From Gammaproteobacteria bacterium (lineage in GTDB: Bacteria; Pseudomonadota; Gammaproteobacteria; SZUA-21), in contig QIKQ01000144.1 of NCBI GenBank assembly GCA_003233075.1, positions 1 to 6,342 on the forward strand: a stretch of 6,342 bases of DNA. Direction: 5' to 3'. Numbering within the stretch: the stretch's first letter is position 1; every line of letters begins with the position of its first letter. The notes below the pieces were generated by a model. It did not search any database, was not told the origin of the DNA, and was given only the letters and a program-made list of their open reading frames with translations. Shown here piece by piece: positions 1 to 5,011 of the stretch. A program made the translations under genes and the position numbers.

Positions 1-2
1 GA

Positions 3-143
3 CAAAAAAACCTTGCGAAACAATCCCGCCAATTCAATCACACAGGTTACGAGATTGCTTCAAACGCTCTGCGTTTTCGCAAAGACGCCGATATTTTATT
101 CGCGTCATTGCAAGTTGAACTAGCAACTGAAGCAATCTCGTAA
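3..143 (+). CDS. Possible 3' end of an upstream gene, product unknown
   Basis: The third forward frame is open from the window edge to a TAA at 141-143 and gives 46 residues with ordinary protein-like composition, ending in ASLQVELATEAIS. There is no Met in it, so if real it starts upstream of the window. The frame runs through both arms of the inverted repeat at 47-143, and the repeat would supply the stop codon, as palindromic repeats at gene ends sometimes do. Against it: the other two forward frames are also open for about 118 bases or more, so an open frame here is weak evidence. No domain is recognised. The upstream sequence would settle it. Confidence 0.3.
   Translation, partial: QKNLAKQSRQFNHTGYEIASNALRFRKDADILFASLQVELATEAIS
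47..143. repeat. Inverted pair of degenerate dispersed-repeat copies
   Basis: Bases 47-62 (TTACGAGATTGCTTCA) are exactly the reverse complement of 128-143. The similarity continues more weakly inward, so that 49-88 and the complement of 102-141 align over 40 bases and both end in a GACGC block. The pattern GAGATTGCTTC ... GCAAxGACG resembles an intergenic repeat common in many bacterial genomes (CGTCATTGCGA ... GAAGCAATCTC). The perfect 16-bp arms cannot reasonably be chance; assignment to a repeat family is from memory. A transcript could fold into a long stem with a 65-base interior. It could also help end transcription of an upstream gene, but no T-tract follows. Confidence 0.7.
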
Positions 144-269
144 TCATTACCTCATAATTTTATCCCAAGCTAAAAAATTGAATTATAAAGATCCTTCGGA
201 TGCTGAGGACGCTAATGCTGATTAATTCACTAATCGACTATATTCATGTGGCGTTCAGCCTCACCTGAC

Positions 270-287
270 TATACTATTCAAATAGTA
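270..287 (+). promoter_or_regulatory. Candidate -10 box overlapped by a 16-base dyad
   Basis: TATACT at 270-275 matches the sigma-70 -10 consensus at five of six positions and lies 36 bases before the ATG of the repeat-protein gene. No good -35 is seen at 17 bases. The -10 overlaps a perfect dyad, TACTATT-CA-AATAGTA (272-287), which would be a natural operator position. A related stretch, GACTATATTCA, occurs just upstream at 236-246. The promoter call is tentative; the dyad itself is directly visible. Confidence 0.35.
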
Positions 288-311
288 AACCAGTCAACTA
301 TCGGAGTGATT

Positions 312-779
312 ATGAATAAACTAATAAAATCAACGCTTTATGCAGGGCTCATGACTGCTACCCTAAGCATTGGAACTGTTTCCACTACCTATGCTGGACC
401 CAAAAAAAGTCTCGGTCATAAAATAAAAGACAGTCTTTTTAATCGGCATGGCTTTAATAATCGTGGATATAATCGATACGGTTATAACCGTTCCGGTTAT
501 AACCAACATGGTTATGATCGTCGAGGTTATAATCGTCGTGGCTACAACCGCCGCGGACAACGGCTGCGTGGCTACAATCCATCCCTATATAACAGCTCTG
601 GTTACAATCATAGTGGTTATGACCGTCATGGGCTAAATAGATATGGCTACAATAAGTTTGGATATAACCGACATGGATTTACTAAGCGCGGTATTTATCT
701 AAGACGTCATGACTCTAGATTAACTCATCCCAGACGGTACAGGAAAGTCAGGAGACACAGAAGAGTTATTTCTCACTAA
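312..779 (+). CDS. Secreted GYNRx-pentapeptide-repeat protein
   Basis: A 155-residue protein of unknown function. Residues 1-28 look like a Sec signal peptide: a Lys-containing start, a hydrophobic core and TTYA before a likely cleavage site. After a short linker, residues 47-131 consist of about 17 consecutive five-residue units of consensus G-Y-N-R-x, with F, L or D variants and a few degenerate units (GQRLR, LYNSS, GIYLR). The last 24 residues are rich in Arg and His (RRYRKVRRHRR). The protein is therefore strongly basic and rich in Tyr, Gly and Asn, with no Cys. This is not the A(D/N)Lxx pentapeptide-repeat family. The start is ATG 312, because GGAG at 303-306 sits five bases upstream; a longer frame from 246 would bury the signal peptide. 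The gene has its own terminator and no operon partner. A periplasmic or surface location with binding to an acidic polymer is inference only. Confidence 0.85.
   Translation: MNKLIKSTLYAGLMTATLSIGTVSTTYAGPKKSLGHKIKDSLFNRHGFNNRGYNRYGYNRSGYNQHGYDRRGYNRRGYNRRGQRLRGYNPSLYNSSGYNHSGYDRHGLNRYGYNKFGYNRHGFTKRGIYLRRHDSRLTHPRRYRKVRRHRRVISH
450..704 (+). repeat. 15-base coding tandem repeats (about 17 units)
   Basis: The stretch encodes the GYNRx array. Units such as GGTTATAACCG and GGCTACAACCG recur every 15 bases, but codons for the same residue vary between units (TAT/TAC, AAT/AAC, CGT/CGC/CGA). The repeat is therefore better conserved in protein than in DNA, which argues for selection on the protein and against recent slippage. 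Copy number could still vary between strains. Confidence 0.85.
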
Positions 780-827
780 GCCTTTAGTACATCTTTAGAA
801 TAGCTAGTTATTGGCTTTCAAAAAATT

Positions 828-858
828 AAAAGGGTCTCAAAAATTGGAGACCTTTTTT
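828..858 (+). terminator. Rho-independent terminator, possibly bidirectional
   Basis: GGTCTC (833-838) pairs with GAGACC (847-852) around an eight-base loop and is followed by six T (853-858). An A-rich run on the left side extends the stem by A-T pairs and gives a T-rich run on the other strand. It ends the repeat-protein gene 49 bases after its stop and could also stop transcription arriving from the convergent minus-strand genes. Confidence 0.85.
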
Positions 859-1003
859 GTTGTCTGCTTATTTGCATAAGGGGTAACAGCTACTAAAACT
901 AACTTTGGGTATCGCCCTTCCTATACTAAGTACGCGGTTAACTGTGAGACAACAGTGAGGCCTGCCTTGTCCTCTACGAGTTAAACAAAATTAGATCTCG
1001 CTC

Positions 1004-1462
1004 TTATAAGCCCTGCACTGACTTAATAAACTTTAAATAATTTTTCGGAATATTAAATTGCACATAGTAACGATAGTTGCCGGTCTTTTTATATAATTTA
1101 TGCATTACCTTGCCCTGACTACTTAGGGCAATAGTACGTGGCACATAGTTGCCATCAAAACTCATAAGCGTATCTACTTTCGGCTGCTTGTCTGAATTCA
1201 GGCGCATAAATATAAGACCTTTACTTGCATTTATGACATCGGCTCGCTTAAATATTTTTGAATAGGCTAAACAAGTAGGACACCAATCTGCGTATATAAC
1301 TAATACACCCTTTTTGCCGGTGCGAGCCATTTCTTTTAATCCCGCCTGATAACTCATCCACTTGATACCACTATCATTCCAGTCGATTTTCGATACTGCA
1401 TAACTCGAATAAACTAATGTCGCTAGCAGAAAGATTTTCACAATTTTAATTTTGAATTTCAC
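1004..1462 (-). CDS. Exported thioredoxin-fold protein with WCPTC site
   Basis: A 152-residue thioredoxin-like protein. Residues 1-22 form a signal peptide or N-terminal anchor (Lys-rich start, IFLLATLVYSS core, SYA before the cut). The mature part has the redox motif W60-C-P-T-C64 after a beta strand (VLVIYAD), and a likely cis-proline at V107-P108 followed by a strand (RTIALSS) and a G-K turn, as in thioredoxin folds. The layout resembles small periplasmic thioredoxin_7/DUF255-like proteins, with disulfide reduction or isomerisation outside the cytoplasm as the probable role. The start is GTG at 1462-1460, with GAGG seven bases upstream. An ATG two bases earlier is out of frame and reads straight into TGA. 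It follows the tail-anchored protein gene by 34 bases and is probably co-transcribed with it. Substrate and redox partner are unknown. Confidence 0.85.
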   Translation of the reverse strand: MKFKIKIVKIFLLATLVYSSYAVSKIDWNDSGIKWMSYQAGLKEMARTGKKGVLVIYADWCPTCLAYSKIFKRADVINASKGLIFMRLNSDKQPKVDTLMSFDGNYVPRTIALSSQGKVMHKLYKKTGNYRYYVQFNIPKNYLKFIKSVQGL

Positions 1463-1496
1463 ATCTAATCCTCGCAGTAAGGCTGCCTGACTGTGT

Positions 1497-1877
1497 TTAG
1501 AGAAATAACTCTGATATTTGTGGAGCTAAAAAAGCCGCGCCTGTGGCCAAAATCACAATAAAAACAACCACCCAAAAAGCGTTACCCTTATTAACTTTTT
1601 CATTTTCCATAATGAATTGCTGCGTTGAGCGATAAGTATAATGCCGCGCTTGTTTTTGCGCAAAACGTAATATTTCATTGACTTTGCGTATGCTTGCATG
1701 ATCGACAATAGATTGAAATTGATTAGCGCTTAAATTAATTGCGCGATACAAAACCTTTACAGCTTCTTTTTTAGCTTTAGTATTTTTTAACTTCCCGAGT
1801 AAATCCAAAATCTCGTTAAGCTCATCATCACTGAGCTCTTTGCCTTGATATGCAATAATTTCTCGTATTATGTCCAT
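1497..1877 (-). CDS. Small tail-anchored membrane protein, unknown function
   Basis: A 126-residue protein that I do not recognise. Residues 1-95 are hydrophilic and predicted helical, rich in Lys and Glu, with heptad-like Leu/Ile spacing at 15-30 (ELSDDELNEILDLLGKL) and no Cys. Residues 100-118 (AFWVVVFIVILATGAAFLA) form one membrane segment, and only about eight residues follow. That is the profile of a tail-anchored inner-membrane protein with a cytoplasmic body. The ATG at 1877-1875 has only a weak ribosome site, but a plausible promoter lies just upstream. It is the first gene of a likely two-gene operon with the exported thioredoxin-fold protein, which hints at, but does not prove, a shared envelope role. 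Confidence 0.75.
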   Translation of the reverse strand: MDIIREIIAYQGKELSDDELNEILDLLGKLKNTKAKKEAVKVLYRAINLSANQFQSIVDHASIRKVNEILRFAQKQARHYTYRSTQQFIMENEKVNKGNAFWVVVFIVILATGAAFLAPQISELFL

Positions 1878-1891
1878 CGATACTTGGCTTT

Positions 1892-1920
1892 ATGTTATTT
1901 GTTAAAAATTTGTTGCTCAA
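1892..1920 (-). promoter_or_regulatory. Candidate sigma-70 promoter for the minus-strand operon
   Basis: Read on the minus strand, TTGAGC (1920-1915) and TAACAT (1897-1892) are separated by 17 bases. Each matches four of six consensus positions. The -10 lies 14 bases before the start codon of the tail-anchored protein gene, so the leader would be very short. dapF begins divergently 61 bases away, and no clear plus-strand promoter was seen for it. Confidence 0.45.
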
Positions 1921-1980
1921 TCGTATTTTATTCTAAGTTTTACTTTAAGCCTAGTACAAACTTTTGCTAAGCTATTGATT

Positions 1981-2811
1981 ATGGATTTTAAATTCACAAA
2001 AATGCACGGACTGGGTAACGATTTTGTCGTAATCGACACAATTTCACAGAATGTGCAACTAAGCACAGATAATATAAGACGTATCGCTGATCGAAAAATA
2101 GGCATTGGCTGCGATCAACTACTTTTAGTGGAAAAATCAAATCAAAAAAATATCGATTTTAACTACCGAATATTTAATGCAGACGGCGGCGAAGTCGAGC
2201 AATGTGGCAATGGCGCGCGCTGTTTTGCTCTTTTTGTAAAAGATAAGGGTCTGATTAATAAAGATATTATAAGGGTCAGCACAAATAGCGGACTAATCGA
2301 ACTCAAAATCAACGATTTGAATCAAGTAACAGTAAACATGGGTGTTCCTGAGCTTGAGCCAAATAAGATTCCCTTTCAGGCAAAAACCCGGATGAGCAGT
2401 TATAATTTGGATGTTGATGGTAAAGAGATTACTCTTTCGGCGGTCTCGATAGGAAATCCTCACGCTGTCATACTAGTTGAAAATATTGGTCAAGCAGAGG
2501 TTAACACTCTTGGGCCAAGGCTCGAAAATGATTATCGATTTCCAAATAGAACCAATGTTGGTTTTATGCAAATATTATCGAGAAATTCGATTAAACTAAG
2601 GGTGTATGAACGTGGAGCAGGCGAAACACGCGCTTGCGGTACAGGCGCATGCGCTGCCGTTGTTGCAGGTCGAATATTGCAGCTATTAGATGATACAGTA
2701 GAAGTTGAACTAACGGGTGGCAAATTAAAAATACATTGGCCAGAGGAAAATCAAAATCTTTTGATGACTGGCCCGGCTACAACAGTTTATGAGGGATACC
2801 TATCCTTATGA
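1981..2811 (+). CDS. dapF: Diaminopimelate epimerase DapF
   Basis: DapF interconverts LL- and meso-diaminopimelate in the cytoplasm, supplying the lysine precursor and the peptidoglycan cross-linking residue. The enzyme is cofactor-independent and uses two cysteines as acid and base. Both are present in their family motifs: C75 in E-Q-C-G-N-G-A-R and C219 in E-T-R-A-C-G-T-G-A. The N-terminal block KMHGLGNDFVVID (7-19), NADGGE (66-71), GNPH (158-161) and the R-x-Y-E-R-G-A-G-E segment (207-215) are also typical. The length, 276 residues, is that of the family (about 274 in E. coli). ATG 1981 is chosen because it gives the usual N-terminus (MDFKFTKMHG); a TTG at 1975 adds only two residues. No strong ribosome site is visible. 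The gene overlaps the DUF484 gene by ATGA. Confidence 0.98.
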   Translation: MDFKFTKMHGLGNDFVVIDTISQNVQLSTDNIRRIADRKIGIGCDQLLLVEKSNQKNIDFNYRIFNADGGEVEQCGNGARCFALFVKDKGLINKDIIRVSTNSGLIELKINDLNQVTVNMGVPELEPNKIPFQAKTRMSSYNLDVDGKEITLSAVSIGNPHAVILVENIGQAEVNTLGPRLENDYRFPNRTNVGFMQILSRNSIKLRVYERGAGETRACGTGACAAVVAGRILQLLDDTVEVELTGGKLKIHWPEENQNLLMTGPATTVYEGYLSL

Positions 2812-3503
2812 GTACACAAGAATCGCAAGTTACATTAGATGAAATCGATGAAAAATCTGTTCTCTATTTTTTAGAAGAGAACCCGGAATTTTTCTTAGAC
2901 AATTTGGACCTAGTCGCCAAGCTAGACATTCCGCACCCGAGTGGAAGCGCTATTTCCTTAATTGAACATCAGGTTAGAATTTTACGTGAGCGCAATGACA
3001 AGCTTAATAAAAAGTTTAAATTAATGGTAACAAACGCTCGAGCCAATGATAAAATTAATGAAAAAATATTTGATCTAGCTTATAAATTAATAAATTCTAA
3101 CGACCTTGAAGAATCACTGCAAGTAGTCGAAGATTCACTCTTTGATAAGTTTCAAGCCAATAATGTAGCGATAAAATTATACGACCCAAATGCAAAACTT
3201 TGTCAAACTCGATTTGACGCCGTGCTCACAAAAGATGACAAAAAATTATCTATGTTCAAAGCGTTTATCGCCTCTGGAAGACCACACTGTGGCAGAATTA
3301 AATTAGAGCAACTTCAATTCTTATTTGGAAAACTTGCTAAACAAGTGCAGTCCGCAGCGCTCGTGCCCATTGGCAAGCATTGCGAGTTTGGTTTTCTCGC
3401 CATTGGCAGCCTTGAAAGCAAGCGCTTTCACCCCGGCAAAGACACCACCTTCCTGGCGCATCTCGCTAACTTGGTGACCAGCGCGGTTAGAAATCATATT
3501 TAG
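2808..3503 (+). CDS. DUF484 family protein
   Basis: A 231-residue DUF484 protein, a GAF-like cytoplasmic family that in gammaproteobacteria usually sits between dapF and xerC. Its molecular role is not established. Family landmarks visible are N-P-E-F-F (25-29), I-P-H-P-S-G (41-46), S-L-I-E-H-Q-V-R-I-L-R-E-R-N (50-63, probably coiled coil), G-R-P-H-C-G (157-162) and a C-terminal A-L-V-P-I-G ... G-F-L-A-I-G-S ... R-F-H-P-G block. Full length looks intact. Its ATG overlaps the dapF stop (ATGA), which indicates translational coupling. The final 140 or so bases are much richer in G and C than the rest (about 25% GC at 3061-3120 against 58% at 3421-3480). The expected downstream neighbour xerC is absent. 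Confidence 0.93.
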   Translation: MSTQESQVTLDEIDEKSVLYFLEENPEFFLDNLDLVAKLDIPHPSGSAISLIEHQVRILRERNDKLNKKFKLMVTNARANDKINEKIFDLAYKLINSNDLEESLQVVEDSLFDKFQANNVAIKLYDPNAKLCQTRFDAVLTKDDKKLSMFKAFIASGRPHCGRIKLEQLQFLFGKLAKQVQSAALVPIGKHCEFGFLAIGSLESKRFHPGKDTTFLAHLANLVTSAVRNHI

Positions 3504-3658
3504 CTTATGGCCGATGAATAAACCGATTGATTGGCGATTTGGGACATGAAACTAGTACTCAGCTTACGCTCGTTAATAAACAGAAAAATAACAAGATTAT
3601 TCACCATCGTGATCAGAAGAATTTAAAAAGAATTCGTCGTTGCGAGACGGATTATCAG

Positions 3659-3675
3659 AACTCGCATAGCGAGTT
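3659..3675 (+). other. Perfect 7-bp hairpin, no T-tract
   Basis: AACTCGC (3659-3665) and GCGAGTT (3669-3675) pair perfectly around ATA. It is followed by AAGTG rather than a run of T, so it is not a rho-independent terminator. A second small hairpin, CCC-GAAA-GGG, lies just downstream at 3694-3703. They may mark a structured transcript or a dispersed repeat. Confidence 0.5.
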
Positions 3676-4064
3676 AAGTGTATCCTTAATGAAGCCCGAA
3701 AGGGATTCTAAAGGGCAAGAGTGTGCTATGACTGGATTTCACGACCGAGAAGTGCGCAGGCATAGTCAAATATATTCAGCCACCGTTTTTGAGCGCTTGG
3801 ACCGAGTGAAAACGAGTCATAGTATGCGTCGCAGTAGACGGGCTGTGAGAAATGCGGGCTAGACCCACCCAAGGGCGAGAAAATTGCCTCGAAAATCCTA
3901 ATGTCACACTTGTTTACGCAAATTGATGATATTTCAAGCGCTTAATGAGCTAAAAGCTTGATAAAACCCAATTTTGTCTCAATATTACCCTAGATTGGAG
4001 CATTTACTGCTCGCTTAGCTTGATTAAGTAAATAGTTTTAAAATCAGTGAGTTAAAAAAATATT

Positions 4065-4163
4065 CGTAGCCCGGTTCTTTAGAGCCGGGACATCGTAATT
4101 GAAATTTAATCCACCCCGGCTCTAAAGAGCCGGGCTACGAGCCGGGCTACAGGACTGGGCTAC
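4065..4163. repeat. REP/BIME-like palindromic element with GTAG/CTAC ends
   Basis: Bases 4065-4089 and 4115-4139 are 25-base inverted copies differing at one position (a G-T wobble in RNA), separated by 25 bases. Each arm has GTAG next to a palindrome, CCCGGCTCT-TT-AGAGCCGGG; in the first arm one base breaks the symmetry. To the right, GAGCCGGGCTAC is repeated exactly at 4127-4138 and 4139-4150, with a degenerate third copy ending at 4163. A GTAG-flanked imperfect palindrome in head-to-head pairs is the known hallmark of REP sequences mobilised by RAYT (IS200-like tyrosine) transposases. No such transposase is in the window. Assignment to that class is from structure, not a database match. 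Confidence 0.75.
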
Positions 4164-4206
4164 AGTGCAGGAATACTAAACGGGGTTACAATAATTAACT
4201 CTCTTG

Positions 4207-4234
4207 GGGTATACAAAGAGAATCTCTAATACCC
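4207..4234 (+). promoter_or_regulatory. Compound dyad upstream of hslV
   Basis: GGGTAT (4207-4212) pairs with ATACCC (4229-4234), and inside it AGAGA (4217-4221) pairs with TCTCT (4223-4227). CTCTT (4201-4205) can instead pair with AAGAG (4216-4220), which would exclude the inner stem. It lies about 190 bases before hslV. No T-tract follows, so a terminator is unlikely. An operator or a structured leader is possible; the function is not known. Confidence 0.35.
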
Positions 4235-4355
4235 TAAAATTTACTGAATTATCAAATCACTTAGATAGGTTAGAATAACACTCTCGCTACCTAGCTTTCT
4301 ATACGCCGGTTCATTTAAGGTTGCATTGGGCCACAGTTTGCATCTAACAAGAACT

Positions 4356-4393
4356 TTGAAATACTTTTAGTGATGCCATAATAATCACTAAAA
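4356..4393 (+). promoter_or_regulatory. Candidate heat-shock-type promoter inside a 10-bp dyad, hslVU leader
   Basis: TTTTAGTGAT (4365-4374) and ATCACTAAAA (4384-4393) form a perfect 10-bp dyad with a nine-base spacer. After one C-C mismatch, five more A-T pairs extend it (4359-4363 with 4395-4399). Overlapping it, TTGAAA (4356-4361) lies 12 bases before TGCCATAA, which resembles the sigma-32 pattern (CTTGAAA ... CCCCATnT). TTTGAA and CATAAT with a 16-base spacer would also suit sigma-70. E. coli hslVU is a heat-shock operon, so such a promoter is expected. If transcription instead starts further upstream, the dyad would be a stem-loop in the leader, 20 bases before the AAGGAG site. The dyad is certain; its role is inferred. 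Confidence 0.45.
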
Positions 4394-4423
4394 CTATTTT
4401 AAAATTTAAGATAAGGAGCAGTA

Positions 4424-4966
4424 GTGGAACAATTTCGAGGCACCACAATCGTCTCGGTCAGACGCAATGGCAAAGTAGTCATAGGCGGCGATGGCCAAGT
4501 CACTTTAGGTAATGTGGTTATGAAAAGTAATGCGCGCAAAGTACGCCGGCTTTATCATGATAAAGTAATTGCTGGTTTTGCAGGTGGGACCGCCGATGCC
4601 TTTACCTTATTCGAAAGGTTTGAAGGCAAACTTGAAAAACACAGCGGCCATTTAACTCGTTCAGCGGTAGAACTGGCCAAAGACTGGCGAACCGATCGCA
4701 TGCTCAGACGACTTGAGGCGCTTTTGCTCATTGCGGATGAAAATACGTCATTAATTATTTCAGGTAATGGCGACGTTATTGAACCTGAAAACAGTTTAAT
4801 GGCAATAGGCTCTGGTGGCTCCTATGCGCAAGCAGCGGCGCTAGCACTCATTAGTAATTCGGATTTAGATGCGCGCCAAATTGTAGAGAAAAGCTTAGCG
4901 ATCGCTGCAGAAATTTGTATTTACACTAATAAGACGCAAACCATCGAAGAACTAGATTCTAAATAA
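4424..4966 (+). CDS. hslV: ATP-dependent protease subunit HslV (ClpQ)
   Basis: HslV is the threonine-protease core of HslVU, a double hexameric ring related to the proteasome beta subunit, acting in the cytoplasm on unfolded and regulatory proteins. The product has 180 residues. After autocatalytic removal of MEQFRG, the catalytic threonine T7 would become residue 1 of a 174-residue mature chain, close to E. coli. The family core T-T-I-V-S-V-R-R (7-14), G-G-D-G-Q-V-T-L-G (21-29), active-site K39 (K33 in mature E. coli numbering), A-G-F-A-G-G-T-A-D-A-F, A-K-D-W-R-T-D-R and I-G-S-G-G-x-Y-A-Q-A are all present. The start is GTG 4424, preceded by AAGGAG (4413-4418). hslU follows after 45 bases, so the two form an operon. 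Confidence 0.98.
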   Translation: MEQFRGTTIVSVRRNGKVVIGGDGQVTLGNVVMKSNARKVRRLYHDKVIAGFAGGTADAFTLFERFEGKLEKHSGHLTRSAVELAKDWRTDRMLRRLEALLLIADENTSLIISGNGDVIEPENSLMAIGSGGSYAQAAALALISNSDLDARQIVEKSLAIAAEICIYTNKTQTIEELDSK

Positions 4967-5011
4967 TAGAAACTAGATTTTTTATAAAAATTTATATTGA
5001 AAGGTAGAATC

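Larger units (their letters stand above)
3504..4423. other. 920-base gap in the usual xerC position, no convincing gene
   Basis: Directly after the DUF484 stop there is ATGGCCGATGAATAA (3507-3521), a four-codon frame placed where xerC would start. The longest open frame (3527-3862, TTG start, no ribosome site, 111 codons) has Arg/Ser-rich composition and no recognisable motif, so I do not call it a gene. Reading the forward frames by eye, I found no tyrosine-recombinase motifs (GKG-K-R, HxLRH, YTH). The stretch contains a hairpin (3659-3675), a more GC-rich patch (roughly 3630-3880) with short imperfect repeats, a REP-like element (4065-4163) and dyads ahead of hslV (4207-4234, 4365-4393). 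It may be replaced or decayed sequence. Confidence 0.6.

Noticed and set aside
246..311. 22-residue N-terminal extension of the repeat protein
   Set aside because: The internal ATG at 312 has GGAG five bases upstream and begins a normal signal peptide, which the extension would bury.
2532..2723. Minus-strand frame inside dapF
   Set aside because: It is a shadow of dapF, whose catalytic motifs are intact on the plus strand.
3519..3632. Short frame with ATG at 3552 giving MKLVLSLRSLINRK and ending at a nearby TAA
   Set aside because: Only 26 codons with no match to a known small protein. The N-terminus looks membrane-protein-like, but nothing supports expression.
3527..3862. 111-codon open frame after the DUF484 gene
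   Set aside because: It has a TTG start without a ribosome site, composition dominated by Arg/Ser with no recognisable domain, and it runs through hairpins and repeats. An internal ATG at 3689 also lacks a ribosome site.
4065..4139. Possible rho-independent terminator
   Set aside because: The stem is strong, but no T-tract follows on either side; the GTAG/CTAC ends and tandem half-units fit a REP element better.
4365..4393. CIRCE operator (HrcA site)
   Set aside because: The nine-base spacer and TTAG/CTAA ends fit, but the core is TTAGTGAT rather than TTAGCACTC, so only the architecture is shared.
3504..4423. tRNA, tmRNA, SRP RNA or RNase P RNA genes
   Set aside because: I looked for T-loop and other signature sequences and saw none.
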